A DNA stretch of 64,000 nucleotides from Phlebiopsis flavidoalba (taxonomy: Eukaryota > Basidiomycota > Agaricomycetes > Polyporales > Phanerochaetaceae), in NCBI GenBank assembly GCA_035772785.1, contig JAOCPU010000002.1, positions 1 through 64,000 on the forward strand, in the 5' to 3' direction. Both the position numbers and the translations under genes were made by a program. How positions within the stretch are numbered: position 1 is the stretch's first letter; each line of letters opens with the position of its first letter. A model generated the notes under the pieces. The model ran no database searches. It was not told the origin of the DNA and saw only the letters and a list, made by a program, of their open reading frames with translations. Positions 24,065 through 34,461 of this stretch are shown here, piece after piece.

Positions 24065-24469
24065 AGAGGTAAGCAATTCTAAACGGGCCCCCCAGCTCGC
24101 ACCGTCGTGAGCGTGGTTGAACCGCTATCCGCTGATGGTGGCTGCGCTGGGCCAATTTCCCGGCGACCTCTCGCACATGGGCGCCCGACCGGCTTTGAAA
24201 TTCAGGTTTCGTTCTGTGGGGCCCTTTGAGTAGTGGAACCCCCAATGTTTTTACATTAAACACAAGTGATACCACTTCTCATTACCATCGTTCAAAAAAT
24301 CATCCTTACACTGCGCTTTGTGCATGCACAACAGGCAGGCCGCCGTAGAACATAACCCTATGCAAAGCTGTGCTAATCCACACGCTCCAGCCGCCACCAT
24401 CAGCGGAGAGCAATTTATCCCACCTCTCGAGAGCTCGGCTGGGGGGGAGGTTTAGAATTGCTTACCTCT
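24065..24469. mobile_element. 405-bp MITE nested in copy 2, target duplication AGT
   Basis: Perfect 20-bp terminal inverted repeats, AGAGGTAAGCAATTCTAAAC at the left and its reverse complement at the right. AGT flanks both sides (24062-24064 and 24470-24472). The empty site is seen in copy 1, where the corresponding sequence reads TTTGTGGCACTGATGGTG without the insertion, which fixes the borders exactly. The interior is non-coding. Confidence 0.93.
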
Positions 24470-24799
24470 AGTGCCACAAAGCTTTTGATGGGAAACCGGT
24501 TCCTGGCGCTTTTTGAGCGCTTTTTTCCGCAATTCCATGAGGTTTGCATATTGTAGAAAACTCTATTTTGCCTCATAGCTCCCTCCCATCAAAACATATG
24601 ACAAAACTGTTTAACTGACATATGGTTTGTTTTGATGGCTCTACCACCCAGAATATTTTCGGTATTTTTCGACATATAGCTATCCCCCATTCTTGAATAT
24701 GGGGGGGATAGTGAAACATACTGCCACTGAGCCCAAGCCCGATAATGCAATGCAGGCAGTTAGGAAAAGATAGTCCCATAATACATAACGGCTACATGC

Positions 24800-25271
24800 A
24801 CGCCTGGGGGGACGAGCGATACCCGAGGGCGGGGGCCTGCCATCCGGCTCCCCGCGGCGGCGAGGCGTCGCCAAACCGACGGCGAGGGCTACGGCTGCGG
24901 GCACGGGACGTGCGACGCCGCTAAAACGTCCTCGAGAGCGCAGCGAAGGCTCTCAATCTCCGCGGTGGCGTTCGTCCAGATCGTACTCCAAGTTGTCCAC
25001 GGCGCGGTTAGCGCGGCGCAACGCCTCCCACCGTGTCTTGCAGTTCGACGTCCCGCGCGCGAAGTTCTCACGCTCAACTCGTCGCGCTCCAACTCGAGGG
25101 CCGCAACCTTGAGCTCGCGCACCGCGGCCGCCTCCTGCAGCGCCTTCCGCTCACCCCGGAGTCGGTCCAGGTCGCGCTGTGCGAGCGGGGGCCGCGGCAG
25201 CAGGCACTGGGTAACAGCGGGCGGCGGGGGCGCCGGCGTACCGAGTGGCCTGGTCGGGCGCGGACAGAGCC
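24800..25271 (-). pseudogene. Coiled-coil protein fragment, possibly Gag of an LTR element
   Basis: The minus strand reads PLAQRDLDRLRGERKALQEA then ELKVAALELERDEL, with heptad-like Leu spacing and alternating charge typical of a coiled coil, after a Pro/Ala-rich lead. Shifted frames continue it (RARDVELQDTVGGV). It lies just beyond copy 2. With the element removed and the inversion undone, it would precede the 21352-20908 fragment and the LTR at 35590 in one reading direction. A Gag-like role is inference only. Confidence 0.35.
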
Positions 25272-25383
25272 CTAGGCAACCAAATGATGCATTAACTACC
25301 TCTAGTTTTGCTGTAGAGCGCGATGCATTATTCTCCAGCAAATTTGTGAGGGGCTCTGTAGAGCTATCTGGGTTTGAATCCAA
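25272..25383 (+). repeat. Dispersed repeat, copy 2
   Basis: Related to 1108-1225 through CTAGGCAACC, ATGCATTAA, GATGCATTA, TCTCCAG and CTGGGTTTGAATCC. The last motif fits a tRNA-type B-box, so a SINE-like origin is possible, but no good A-box is placed correctly. Confidence 0.4.
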
Positions 25384-26474
25384 TTGATGCCATTACTGTT
25401 CTAGGATATTAGATTAGATTGAGCTACATTCTGTCTTATCTATGATCTCTACTGCTATCCCATCACACCCGATGTTGTGCGGGGTGCCAAAAAACGCCGC
25501 CTGCCGGCGCTCAGTGCGCCTACTCTTTGTCCTTGTTTGCGCGCACCAGCATCCTGCCAAATTGGGCACGGTCCCGCCCTGCGCCTTGCAGAGGCCCAGA
25601 ATTTTGATCCCGTCTAGGCCTCCCTTGTGGCAGATGGCCGGTATAGCTCACAGACTCTGAAATGCGACTGTATATAGAGTATTATGGAGGGTAGAATTGA
25701 CAGTAGTGAATGCAGATCATGATTAGCCAGAAATTCGTGCATAAATCATGCAGATATTCATATAACCTGTGCAATGCAACCTACCGTGCTTCTATGGGTT
25801 TGTATACATACAATGCTTCGTTACTAGGTGCTTGGGTGGTATTTCAAAGCAATTTGCGCATTACAACTGTCAACTGTCTGAGGCCCAGTGAAAATGAACG
25901 GAAATTGCTCATAAATACGACTATAAAATGGGAACCAGGATGTAAAACTAACAGAAAGCAATGTACAACAAAACAGAGAAAGTGTATACAAGCATAGCAA
26001 ATAGTCCTAAAACTCTGTGGATGAGGTATAGATTGAGAGGAAACCCCCAGAAGAAGAGTACACATTGCAAAGGGTGTACACTGCTCAGGCCAGGTAAGCA
26101 GTCCATAGAGTCAGTGGTATGTCATTTAGGAGCTATTCAGGGCCATTGTATAACTGATCTATAGCATTCCATTGTGCAGACGTGATGCTACAAGGAATAT
26201 GAACAACCTGAGAAGAGAGTAAGGAAAACGGATAATGAACGCTCGCAGAGCGTCGATATTGATATTGGGAAGTGCCAAGTATGTATACACACTGCTAAAT
26301 ACAGCATAGATACCTGTATAGCTGTATATCACCGCGTCGAAAGCGTACAGGAATAAAACGAGCTTTATCAGAACAGGCGCCCATCCGACCGTCGAAGAGA
26401 AGGAGGATTCATCATTCTCCTTGACCGCTGGTCGAAAGGAAACAAGCCCAAATCGCTCAACGGAGGACGTTAAC
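25384..26474. other. No gene recognised
   Basis: A weak minus-strand reading at 26159-26474 (RFGLVSFRPAVKENDESS, then WAPVLIKLVLFLYAFDAVIY) contains one hydrophobic segment but no known domain. The remaining ORFs are short and without motifs. Confidence 0.25.
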
Positions 26475-26500
26475 ATGCTTCCTAGACATATAGGAAGCAT
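26475..26500. other. Perfect hairpin, 10-bp arms
   Basis: ATGCTTCCTA and TAGGAAGCAT are perfect inverted repeats around the six-base loop GACATA. No tail of T follows in either direction. It could be a small element end or a structural RNA stem; nothing decides. Confidence 0.6.
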
Positions 26501-27397
26501 TTACACGTTATCCGAGAGCGACGTGACCTGTGGAGCAAATGTAGGGTGAGATACTCACTCTCTCCATGGGAAGGAATCTAGGACTCGAGCTCCAGCGTAT
26601 TGAATTGACTTTCCTGGTGTCCTGGGAGCCATCTGTGAATGGGTATGTATGTATATAGAATGATATGGAAAATGTTTTGAACGAAACGGACGTAAGCGTA
26701 GGCAGCGCAATGTGAGCGCGAGACCGCCCAGCTCTTGCCGTGACAGGCCCTGCCAACGCCGAGATGCGCCGTATCCACATACCTAGCGGTTTAAAACACA
26801 AGATGCAAGTCAAATTCGTGTTCCCAAGAGTCAGGATAACGGTTTTACTGACCTTCAGTTGCTCCCATCCGGAAATAGGAGGAACGGGAGCATCAGGAAA
26901 AATCCCGTGATTAAGAAAATGCTTCTATGTTGTTACATTGTTAGTTGCTGTTACTAGTGTTATTTGTGTGTTACCTACACTATTCAAGTATTACCTCCAT
27001 TACCTGCTGATTTCTTGATTCCTTGTATGTTCTTGAGCTGTTTCTGGGTTTCTTCCTGTTTCTTCATTCTTTGTTCATTTCCATGCAGTTCATGTTCCAT
27101 TTTTTTCATTCAGCAGCTATTAACACAGTGTTATGTAGCGAATTCTCATTAGCCAGTTTCTTCATAGTTTACTATCTGTTTCTGTTTGGTTACCTGGTTA
27201 ATTCTTGTTCCTTTATTCTTTCTCTATTTGGCAGCAGTTTCCTCATGGTTTGATTGTTAGCTTTCATTAGTTGGTCTTTAGTGAGTTGTCCTAGTGCCAT
27301 TTGTTCAATGTTGAGTATGCCTGAGACATATGCAGATGATTTACAAAGTCCAGACTGTCTTAGTGTTTGGTGTCCTACTACCAAAGCCCCACCCCAG
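26501..27397. other. No gene recognised; T-rich repeats of TTTCTTCC type
   Basis: From about 26990 to 27250 the plus strand is rich in GTTTCTT and TTCTTGTTCC words, a diverged pyrimidine array. The minus strand 26520-26810 has an open frame without motifs. Confidence 0.25.
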
Positions 27398-27523
27398 AAT
27401 CAAACCTATTTAATAATCCAATCAATCAATTCATACCACTGTAGATGATGCTGTACAATTATTATATGAATTAAAACACATTTTATAATCTCTGGAACAT
27501 TAATCTATAAACCAATTGAGCCA
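27398..27523 (-). other. Possible tRNA-derived sequence with Pol III A-box and B-box
   Basis: On the minus strand TGGCTCAATTGG (complement of 27512-27523) fits the A-box consensus and GGTTTGATTC (complement of 27398-27407) fits a B-box. They are about 105 bases apart, too far for an intronless tRNA. No acceptor stem closes, so this is a SINE-like or decayed tRNA candidate rather than a tRNA gene. Confidence 0.25.
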
Positions 27524-30071
27524 AGGCTATCTATGTCAGGGCAGGTCCTCATCGCAGCTGTCCACGTCATGTTTTTTGTCAGCCTGTCACACTGTTCATG
27601 TCAGACTGTAATTTTCCCCGTCGCGTCATTCTTGTTGCGTGTGCGTCGCAGCCGCTGTCCTCGGTCGCACCGGGGTCATTCACGTCAGGCCATGGCTCTC
27701 CTCATCGTGATTGGCCTCGTTGCGTCAAGGATGACTTTCTTGCGCTGCGTTCAGGCTTACCGCCGGGCCGTCCTCGTCGTGCGATCGTCATCCTGTCGCA
27801 GTTATGCCGTGATCGCTGTTGTCAAAGGTCGCGCGTTATATTTTTTTTCTGTCTTCGTTGTGCCCATCTCGGGATCAGGATATCATGGACCGTTGTGTTG
27901 TGGCGAAACATTTAGCCGTAGTGATACTATTATTGTGTCGGGCAAATACCCGCGTCACGCCGTTCCTATCGCGTTTCGAGCGTCTCGGCCGTTTGTTTCC
28001 TGCGATCTGTCTCTCGTTGTGACTCTATGTCGCACTTGGTCATGTAGCTGGGCCGTCGGGGCTGAGGCCGTCGTGCTGCGGTCATCCTTGTCAAGACGTG
28101 GCTGTAATGTCACGGTTGTAATGCCCCCTTTTCCCTCGCGAATGTGTCCCTGTCGCATTGTAGTGCGCTGCTTGCACGCAAAAGTGCGACCAAACGGTTC
28201 GGTCAGCACTGCGTTATAAACTGAGTGAAATTTGGATAGAAAGGAACCCATCTTGGCTCCCATATGCGTCTTCGGGATTCGGATTCGTTTGTGCGCATGG
28301 GAGGGGTCATCTAAGGATGGGGGAGTGGTGGGTTACAGCTGGGAAGGGGTACGTACCTAGGGCGATCGAAGTGGGAGCTCGCGGACTTGCCGCGACGGGT
28401 ATTGAAATGACGAACATCACTTACATACCTTATCTTCAGAGCCCATATGCTCTTGGAGAGCATGTCGGATGTGGATTTGGTTGAGGGCGCGGTCGCGGGT
28501 GTTCAGTTCAGCGTTCGTGCGCACCAGAGAGCTAGTCACACACCTGGACCGACGAACCCACAGGCTCGTTTTCATTCAGCTGGGGCCAGATGGTAGGCCC
28601 TACGCATATAACCAGCGTCGTTTCGATTTCGGGTGAGAGCCAAGTATCCTCACTTGAGGGGCAGATAGGACCGTTGTGGGCGCAGTCGTTGTACCGTGCG
28701 CGTGCTAAACGGCGCCGAGAGGCGAGGGGAAGAAAAGAAAAAAGGAAAAGAAAGATATCAGAGACCTTGGAAGAGGCCCCTGGACTAAAACGAGAGCGAT
28801 GGAGCCGCCGTTCTCCGTGGAACGACGGTAGAGGAGAGACGGAGTTTGCAGCGGGCGCTCCGGACTTGGAACGCATGTCGAATCCTCGACTTGTGGGCGC
28901 AAGCGCCCCACTGTCCGCGCGTCGACTCGCGTCGCGCAAGCGCCTGGTTTTCGACTTTCGTTCCGCCTCCACTATCGGTCGCCGTTCGTGATAACGGCGA
29001 CCCGACTCCATTCTCTTTTGCACAAGAACCTCCAAAGAGGCTCTGGATGGACCGTCCTTTCCATTTCTTACCGCTCGCTCCCAACACGGCACCGGAACGA
29101 CGGCCCACGACGTGACGTTCTCGCCTACCCGCTGCAAGACTTGACCAGCACCTGCTGTCCACGTGCAGAACCAACGCGGTTACGACACTTGCAAAGTGTC
29201 AAGGACGGCTGGGGAGGTGCGCGGGGCGCACAATGCGGCCTCCGGTGGGACGAACGAGGCCTGCGGGCTCGACGGCACAAAGTGAGTACAACCACTGCTC
29301 CGTCGTCTTTGCATGCTGACTGCCAACCATGCGTACTCGTACCGCACAAACGTGCAACGCATGTGCGCAGTAAGCACATCTCGATTCAGTACGCTCGCTG
29401 GCATGCCCCCGCCAGCCCGGTCCCCATTCTTTTGCGCGGTCACGCCCTCCAAGCCGCGTCCTCGCCTTCGAGCCCTCTGCGCTCGCGCCATACTAAGGTC
29501 CAACCCCCGGCCCGTTTGGCCCCTACCCTCCAGCACCGCGCCCGTTTTCACCAATCTCTTCAGCCCGCCTATGACGCTTGTGCTCGCACCCCTGCGCCCC
29601 TACGCTCAAGCCCAACACATCATCAGCTCCAGCCCTCGTCCCCGCGCCATCCCTCCCCCTGCCCTTTTGTAGCGCGTGCCGATTGGCACTCGCCACCTTC
29701 CTCACACGTGTACTTGGGTCACGACTCACCGACACCGTTCCACGCCACCATCACCGTTACTGTCACCACGGCACCTACGCACTTGAGGAACGAGACATTG
29801 ATAGTTCCTTCAAGAAGGACTAAAAGGACAACAAGAAATACAAGATTAAAAAAGGTAAGCCAAGACAGGCAGGGAAAAGAGGGAGAGAGCTAGCACAAGT
29901 GATGTTAAAAGGATTGATTTCATTTGCATTGAGCTGCTCTTGTATCTGTATGCTACATCCTTGGAATAACAATGCAAGTTTGCATAAATACTGTGGTGAA
30001 ATATGAGTGCATTAAGCTGGTACCCTAAGAAAGAAACTAACTGAATTACAGACAAACTAGAAAACAGTGGA
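27524..30071. other. No gene recognised
   Basis: Long overlapping ORFs in several frames between 28530 and 29890 (up to 301 codons) are rich in Arg, Ser and Pro, lack domain motifs and overlap on both strands. I read them as products of GC-rich composition. The segment 27540-28230 is equally unassigned. Confidence 0.3.
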
Positions 30072-30270
30072 ACAGCCAGGAAATAGCTAGGAAACACTCA
30101 GGAAACACTCAAATCAGAGAACACATTAACACTGAAAACTAGCAAACATATGAAGAAACATAAATAACAGTCAAGAAACCACCAAGAAAAACATCCAGGA
30201 AACACCCAGGAAACACCCAAGAAACACCCAGGAAACACCCAGGAAATACCAGGAAACACCCAGGAAACAA
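30072..30270 (+). repeat. CAGGAAACACC minisatellite
   Basis: Near-perfect 10-11 bp units CCAGGAAACA are tandem at 30195-30270, with degenerate units (CAGGAAATAGCTAGGAAACA, CTCAGGAAACA) back to 30072. The minus-strand ORF reading FLGVSWVFLG is a by-product of the array. Confidence 0.85.
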
Positions 30271-30564
30271 ACTAATATATGACCCTTGCAAAGTTTTTGC
30301 TTCCTAACCATTACTTTCATTAGTTGTGTTTCCTGGGAGTTTTTTTGTTTAAAAATGCTTCTTATTGGCCTGGATTTTCTGCTGATGAGGTGGATACTAA
30401 AGCCGGAACGAGGAGAGAATGCACGGAGAATAAGGTCAATATAATATTTTTCAGAAACGCGTGGGGAAAGACTTACTAGTAGCTTCCCAGAATTCCCCTC
30501 GACCCATCCCGAAGTGATGCGCAAGCCATTCCGAGAACGGATAGAGCGGGAGAGCACCGTTTGA

Positions 30565-31580
30565 GGTCGCCCCGAGGCTGCCCGAGGCGACCCAGAAGTC
30601 GCCCGAGGGCTGAAGCGCTCAAGTGCGCTTGTCCCCGAACCACAACTCACGACCACCGTTCTCGTGAACGGCGGTCTTCTGCCTTTATTACGATGCCCAG
30701 GACTCTTCTATGGGGAGTCCTGGCGTGGTTTCATTCTGTTTTTTTCTCAATTCGGGGTCGGCCGACCGGCGACGCGCGTCGCCCAAACTGTGCGCCGAGC
30801 CACCGTGACCCACGGCGACATCGACGGCGACTCACGACGCCTCAACAGCGTCGGAGGACGCTGGAGCAGTGCACTCGGTGCATGCTCCAACGTCCTGGCA
30901 GTTTTGTGCGCCTGCGGGCCCTCAGGGAAAAGGTGCGCGACTGTCTGTACCAGCCCAACGACCGCGACCGCTGACCGCTCTCGTGCCCGTCACACCGCGT
31001 GGAGAACGATGGCAATCGTTCTCCACATATAAAGGTACATGGCATACCCGTGCGCTTATGTATACTAACCTCTGTTGTACCTTCTAGACGGCCGGCACCA
31101 GCGTCGCCCTTCTCCCACCCTCGTCGGTACAAAACCAACACCAGCACGGTAATAATGCGTCAGAAGCGACGCATTATGGAAGATTATGCATTCGTAGTGC
31201 GTACAGAGATGTACGCGCCTATGTTTGCACCGACCGCGCCGTGCCCCAGTTCCGTTCGTCGGTCGCCCCCCTGCCGATCCCCGCTTGCGTACCACCGCCC
31301 GCCCCGCTGACCCCTGCCCCTATAACCTGCGTCAGAAGCGACGCAGGGCCCGCAGTCCGCGCCACGTCACCAGCCGTTCCATATGGACAACTCAGGAGGG
31401 CTGTCGAAGGCTTCCGCCTACCGGCTTCTGCGCGACCCCCCCGCGCTTCACGAGCCCGTACTCCCCCGCCCCCGCTGCATCATCGGACGATGCACCAACT
31501 GCGCACAGATGAGAGGGAAGACCGCCAATCGAGGTCCGTGCACCACGACGACTATCGTGCACGCACGACAACCGTGTCGT
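30565..31580. other. Cluster of about twelve DNA hairpins and palindromes
   Basis: Inverted repeats sit at 30565-30592, 30613-30630, 30651-30676, 30697-30723 (9-bp arms), 30756-30767, 30768-30783 (GGCGACGCGCGTCGCC), 30856-30895 (stem of about 17 bp with bulges), 30999-31026 (12-bp perfect arms, loop GGCA), 31152-31177 (10-bp arms), 31199-31216, 31326-31347 (8-bp arms), 31476-31494, 31538-31562 and 31565-31580. The stems differ in sequence. The pair at 31152 and 31326 share the stem core TGCGTC and loop AGAAGC. Weak ORFs cross the region but none has a known domain. Confidence 0.75.
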
Positions 31581-32414
31581 CCACCGCCGTACCCCTACGC
31601 CTCGCGCGGCCTCGTGTCCGGTCCAGCGCGCGTACCCTATCGGTCGCCGCGCCTGGGATGCCCAGCCGCCGGCCCACGCGCCCGCGGTCATCGCCGCCGC
31701 CACCGCCCCCGCCCTGCGCCCTGCGCTGCCGCCGCCCGCCGCCCGCCGCACTGTCGCTGCCGCCCGCCCTGCGCCGCCGCCACCCCCCGGCACGCCGCGC
31801 TGCCGCCTCCCCAGCCGCTCGCCTGTCACGTTAAACTAATAGTATACTAGCATCTTGTAGTATAATTGACAATGTATATAGTATTAATAAAGAAAGGGGC
31901 GAAAATGCCCCTAAAAAACCCTAAAATAATCGAGGCGGCCGCGCTGCGCCATATCGAGGCGTCCGTCGGTGATGCGCCACGATCCGCGGGCGGCAGGTAT
32001 GTTATCAAGGCGCGCGCCTTTTTTTTTTTTTGGTAGCGAGATAACAGCCAGATAACAGCAGCGGGCTGCTATCAAGCTATTATCAGGCCAGGCGTGCATG
32101 TAGGGATTTTCAAGAAAACCCCTGGGGATGGTAGAAATTGGCTTATGAAACCGCTGGCAATTTTTTGGCGCTCGCGGGCTTGATTTGTGGGCAGCGCGCC
32201 GTTTGAAACAGTCCCACAGGGCCAACGGGAGCTGCCAGGCAGCTTTCACAAATCATAACCATTTCAAAAATTCTACCTAAGGGCTAAATACTAAGGTACT
32301 GCAGGACAAACGTTTAGTTACACGGGCGGGCGGGAGGCGCGTAGCGGCCGATACGGCATACTCGATGCATACGGCGCGCATTGGGCACGGCCTGCCGGCG
32401 GGGCAGGCTTATCT
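31581..32414. other. No gene; very GC-rich tract then old repeat remnant
   Basis: Bases 31660-31830 are almost only G and C (CCGCCGC words), giving chance ORFs in all frames. A T-run at about 32021 is followed by sequence at 32105-32175 that is related to 1305-1375. Confidence 0.35.
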
Positions 32415-33085
32415 GTGAGCGTCCAGGACGGCGCGCTCGGGGCATAAACTCGGGGCGCGTTGGTGCACTCGGGACGGCGCACTCGGGGCTGGCGGTGCGG
32501 ACGCGGTCTGGGACGGCGCTCTCGGGCTGGGCGCGCGGACGCGTCTGGAACGGCGCGCTGGAGCAGGGCACGTCCGGTGCCGGGCATGCAGGCGCGTCTG
32601 GGACGGCCGCGCTCGGGCGGTAAAAACAAGCCACGTTCTGGGGCGTGGGCGGAAAGACCGGTGCGCGTCTGAGACGGCGCGCTCGGGCTGGGCGTGCGGA
32701 CGCGTCTGGGACGGTGCGCGCTCGGGCTGGGCGGGAGGAACGCTGCGTCTGGGACGGGCGCGCTCAGGGGCTAGGGCGTGCGGACGCGTCTGGGACGGCG
32801 CGCTCGGGCAGGGCGTACGGCGGACGCGTCTGGAACGGCGCGCTGGGGCAGGGCGCTGGGCGGGGGTACGCGGGTGCACACGTTTGGGACGGCGTGCTTG
32901 GGCAGGGCAGGCGGAGCGCGGGCAGATGCACCTGAGACGGCGCGTTGGGCGGGTGTGTGTGGGTATATTTGGGGTGGGGTGCTGGGGCGACGTGGACGGT
33001 GCGTGCGGACGAGACGTGTAGGTACATGCGCTGGGGCAGCGTGCGTAGATGCACGCATTCAGAACGGCGCGCTGGGGCAGGTAGA
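32415..33085 (+). repeat. GC-rich minisatellite, unit about 40-50 bp
   Basis: Variant units of the form GGGACGGCGCGCTCGGGC, GGGCGTGCGGACGCGTCT repeat at least ten times, with spacing changes and partial units. The array stops about 40 bases beyond the KDZ stop codon (33128, minus strand), so it lies just 3' of the transposase gene. ORFs on both strands inside it are repeat artefacts. Confidence 0.85.
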
Positions 33086-33127
33086 TTTAACAAGAGGGCC
33101 AGAAACAGGAGCAATAGATAACGTACC

Positions 33128-33754
33128 TCACAGCTCAGCATCGAGCAGACCTTCCTCTTCGATGCCGTCGAGGTTCTCGTCTTCGTCTTCGTCTTCGTCG
33201 ATAATGACCTCGAGAAATACGGGGGTTCTGATGGGAGGTGGAGGTCTCTGCTCTGTCTGTAGGCCAGCTTTGCCTCGCGTCTGCGCGATCTTGACGAAAT
33301 CTTGTGCAGCCTGCTGTACAGGCCCAAACTTAGCCTTCCATCGGGTCCGCCAGTGCCCGTTCGGCAGCCGCATGCTCTGAAGAGTATGCACTTAATCCCT
33401 CAAGCAACGCCGGCTCCATGCCCGATGCCCGAACGTCGCTGCGCTTGCTCGTCCCACCACTGTGCTCTCCATTCGCAGTACGCGATAGCTCGGCGCATCT
33501 CCTCATCGACGAGGATGATCTCCTCTAGCCATCGCGAGCACTGTGCCTTGGCTTTGGCCCATTCAATACACAAAGCTGAGACATCAAGGTTAGCTGAGAA
33601 GAGTATACTTCTAAGGACTAGCTTACTGGTGTGCATTTGGACATCATCTTCAGCCTCGCTTTTGCCGCTAGGTAATAGCCATATCCATGAAAGCGTGCGA
33701 CGGCCTTCGCCAATCGACACACCTTTCTGGACAGGCATGCCAAAGACTCCCCTC
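33128..33754 (-). pseudogene. KDZ transposase, C-terminal part displaced by inversion
   Basis: The minus strand continues the KDZ protein of 13569-20162. From the hAT-like copy B it reads RGVFGMPVQKGVSIGEGRRT then LSWIWLLPSG. A 50-nt intron (GTAAGC..TCTCAG) and LCIEWAKAKAQCSRWLEEI follow, then DEEMRRAIAYCEWRAQWWDE, the family's usual C-terminal helix. Shifted frames give PALLEGLSAYSSEHAAAERA and RWKAKFGPVQQAAQDFVKIA. The acidic tail IIDEDEDEDENLDGIEEE ends at the stop at 33128. Joined at TTCCAGAG to 20162 the frame runs on (GRAFQ/RRGVFG), which shows these were one gene. Frameshifts lie near 33415 and 33350. Confidence 0.87.
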
Positions 33755-33762
33755 CTCTGGAA

Positions 33763-34461
33763 TAGTGTTTTAGGGTCCAGTCCCAGGACCAGCTTGGGAC
33801 CGGGACTTGGACTGAGACTGGACTGCCTAGGACCGCTTGCCAGTCCTGGTCCAAGCTGGTCCGGTCACAGTCCCAAGTCCTGGTCCTATCCAATGTGCTA
33901 ATTGCCTAGGACCGGTCGGACTGGTCCCAGACTGGTCAAGGACTGGTCCTTAACTAGCCACATATGAACAGCTATAACATGGGGGTTAACAGCTTTATTA
34001 GCTAGAAAGACCTTTCTTTAGATGACTTAGAGTCTTCTACAACTTGAATGTGATACTATATTATCACTGGGCACTCTTCTACATACCTTAACTAGCATAG
34101 AATATGATACCTGTCTACTTTTGCATGTCATCATAACTGATTTATATACTGCTGTCATATTGTCATGTATCCATCTATGTACTAACAGCAATTTTACTGG
34201 GGGTAAACATAGTTCTAGCCTGTAAACAATGAGATGTAGTAGAAAAGACTGGTCTGAACCGGTCACAGACTGGTCTGGACTGACAGCAGTCCCAGACCAG
34301 TCTGAACCAGTCCAGGACTGCTGTAGGAGGACCATATAAAGACCAGGACTGCAGTCTTGGTCCGGTCCTGAGCATACTGGTCCCGGTCCTAAGGCAGTCT
34401 CAGTCCTGGTCCTAGCAAAATGGGTCAAAGGACCGGGACCGGACCGGACCCTAAAACACTA
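33763..34461 (-). mobile_element. hAT-like non-autonomous element, copy B
   Basis: Ends TAGTGTTTTAGGGTCC and GGACCCTAAAACACTA, 699 bases, the reverse complement of copy A (20163-20906) over its whole length apart from a stretch of roughly 50 bases. Left flank CTCTGGAA (33755-33762) is the reverse complement of copy A's left flank. Right flank GCCGCCCC (34462-34469) is the reverse complement of 20908-20915 beside copy A. It has no coding capacity. Confidence 0.92.

Larger units (their letters stand above)
21355..24796 (-). mobile_element. 2.49-kb TIR element, copy 2, carrying two nested MITEs
   Basis: Left end TGTAGCCGTTATATATAATG (21355) is matched in reverse by the right end ending at 24796. 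The inverted repeat runs about 75 bases, including GCATTGCATTATCGGGCTTG. The interior is the reverse complement of copy 1 (8635-11119). After subtracting 543 bases (first MITE plus TSD) and 408 bases (second MITE plus TSD) the length is 2491, against 2485 for copy 1. The ends have diverged from copy 1 but share TGTAG(T/C)CGTT. No transposase ORF is present. Confidence 0.85.

Noticed and set aside
28988..29893. 301-codon plus-strand ORF
   Set aside because: Low-complexity Pro/Ser/Arg composition, several competing frames on both strands, no domain.
30072..30270. CRISPR array
   Set aside because: The units are tandem with no unique spacers, and the DNA is eukaryotic.
31241..31834. Pro/Arg-rich ORFs in the CCGCCGC tract
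   Set aside because: Nearly pure G+C sequence gives open frames everywhere.
32409..33058. Several ORFs on both strands within the GC-rich minisatellite
   Set aside because: They only translate the tandem repeat.
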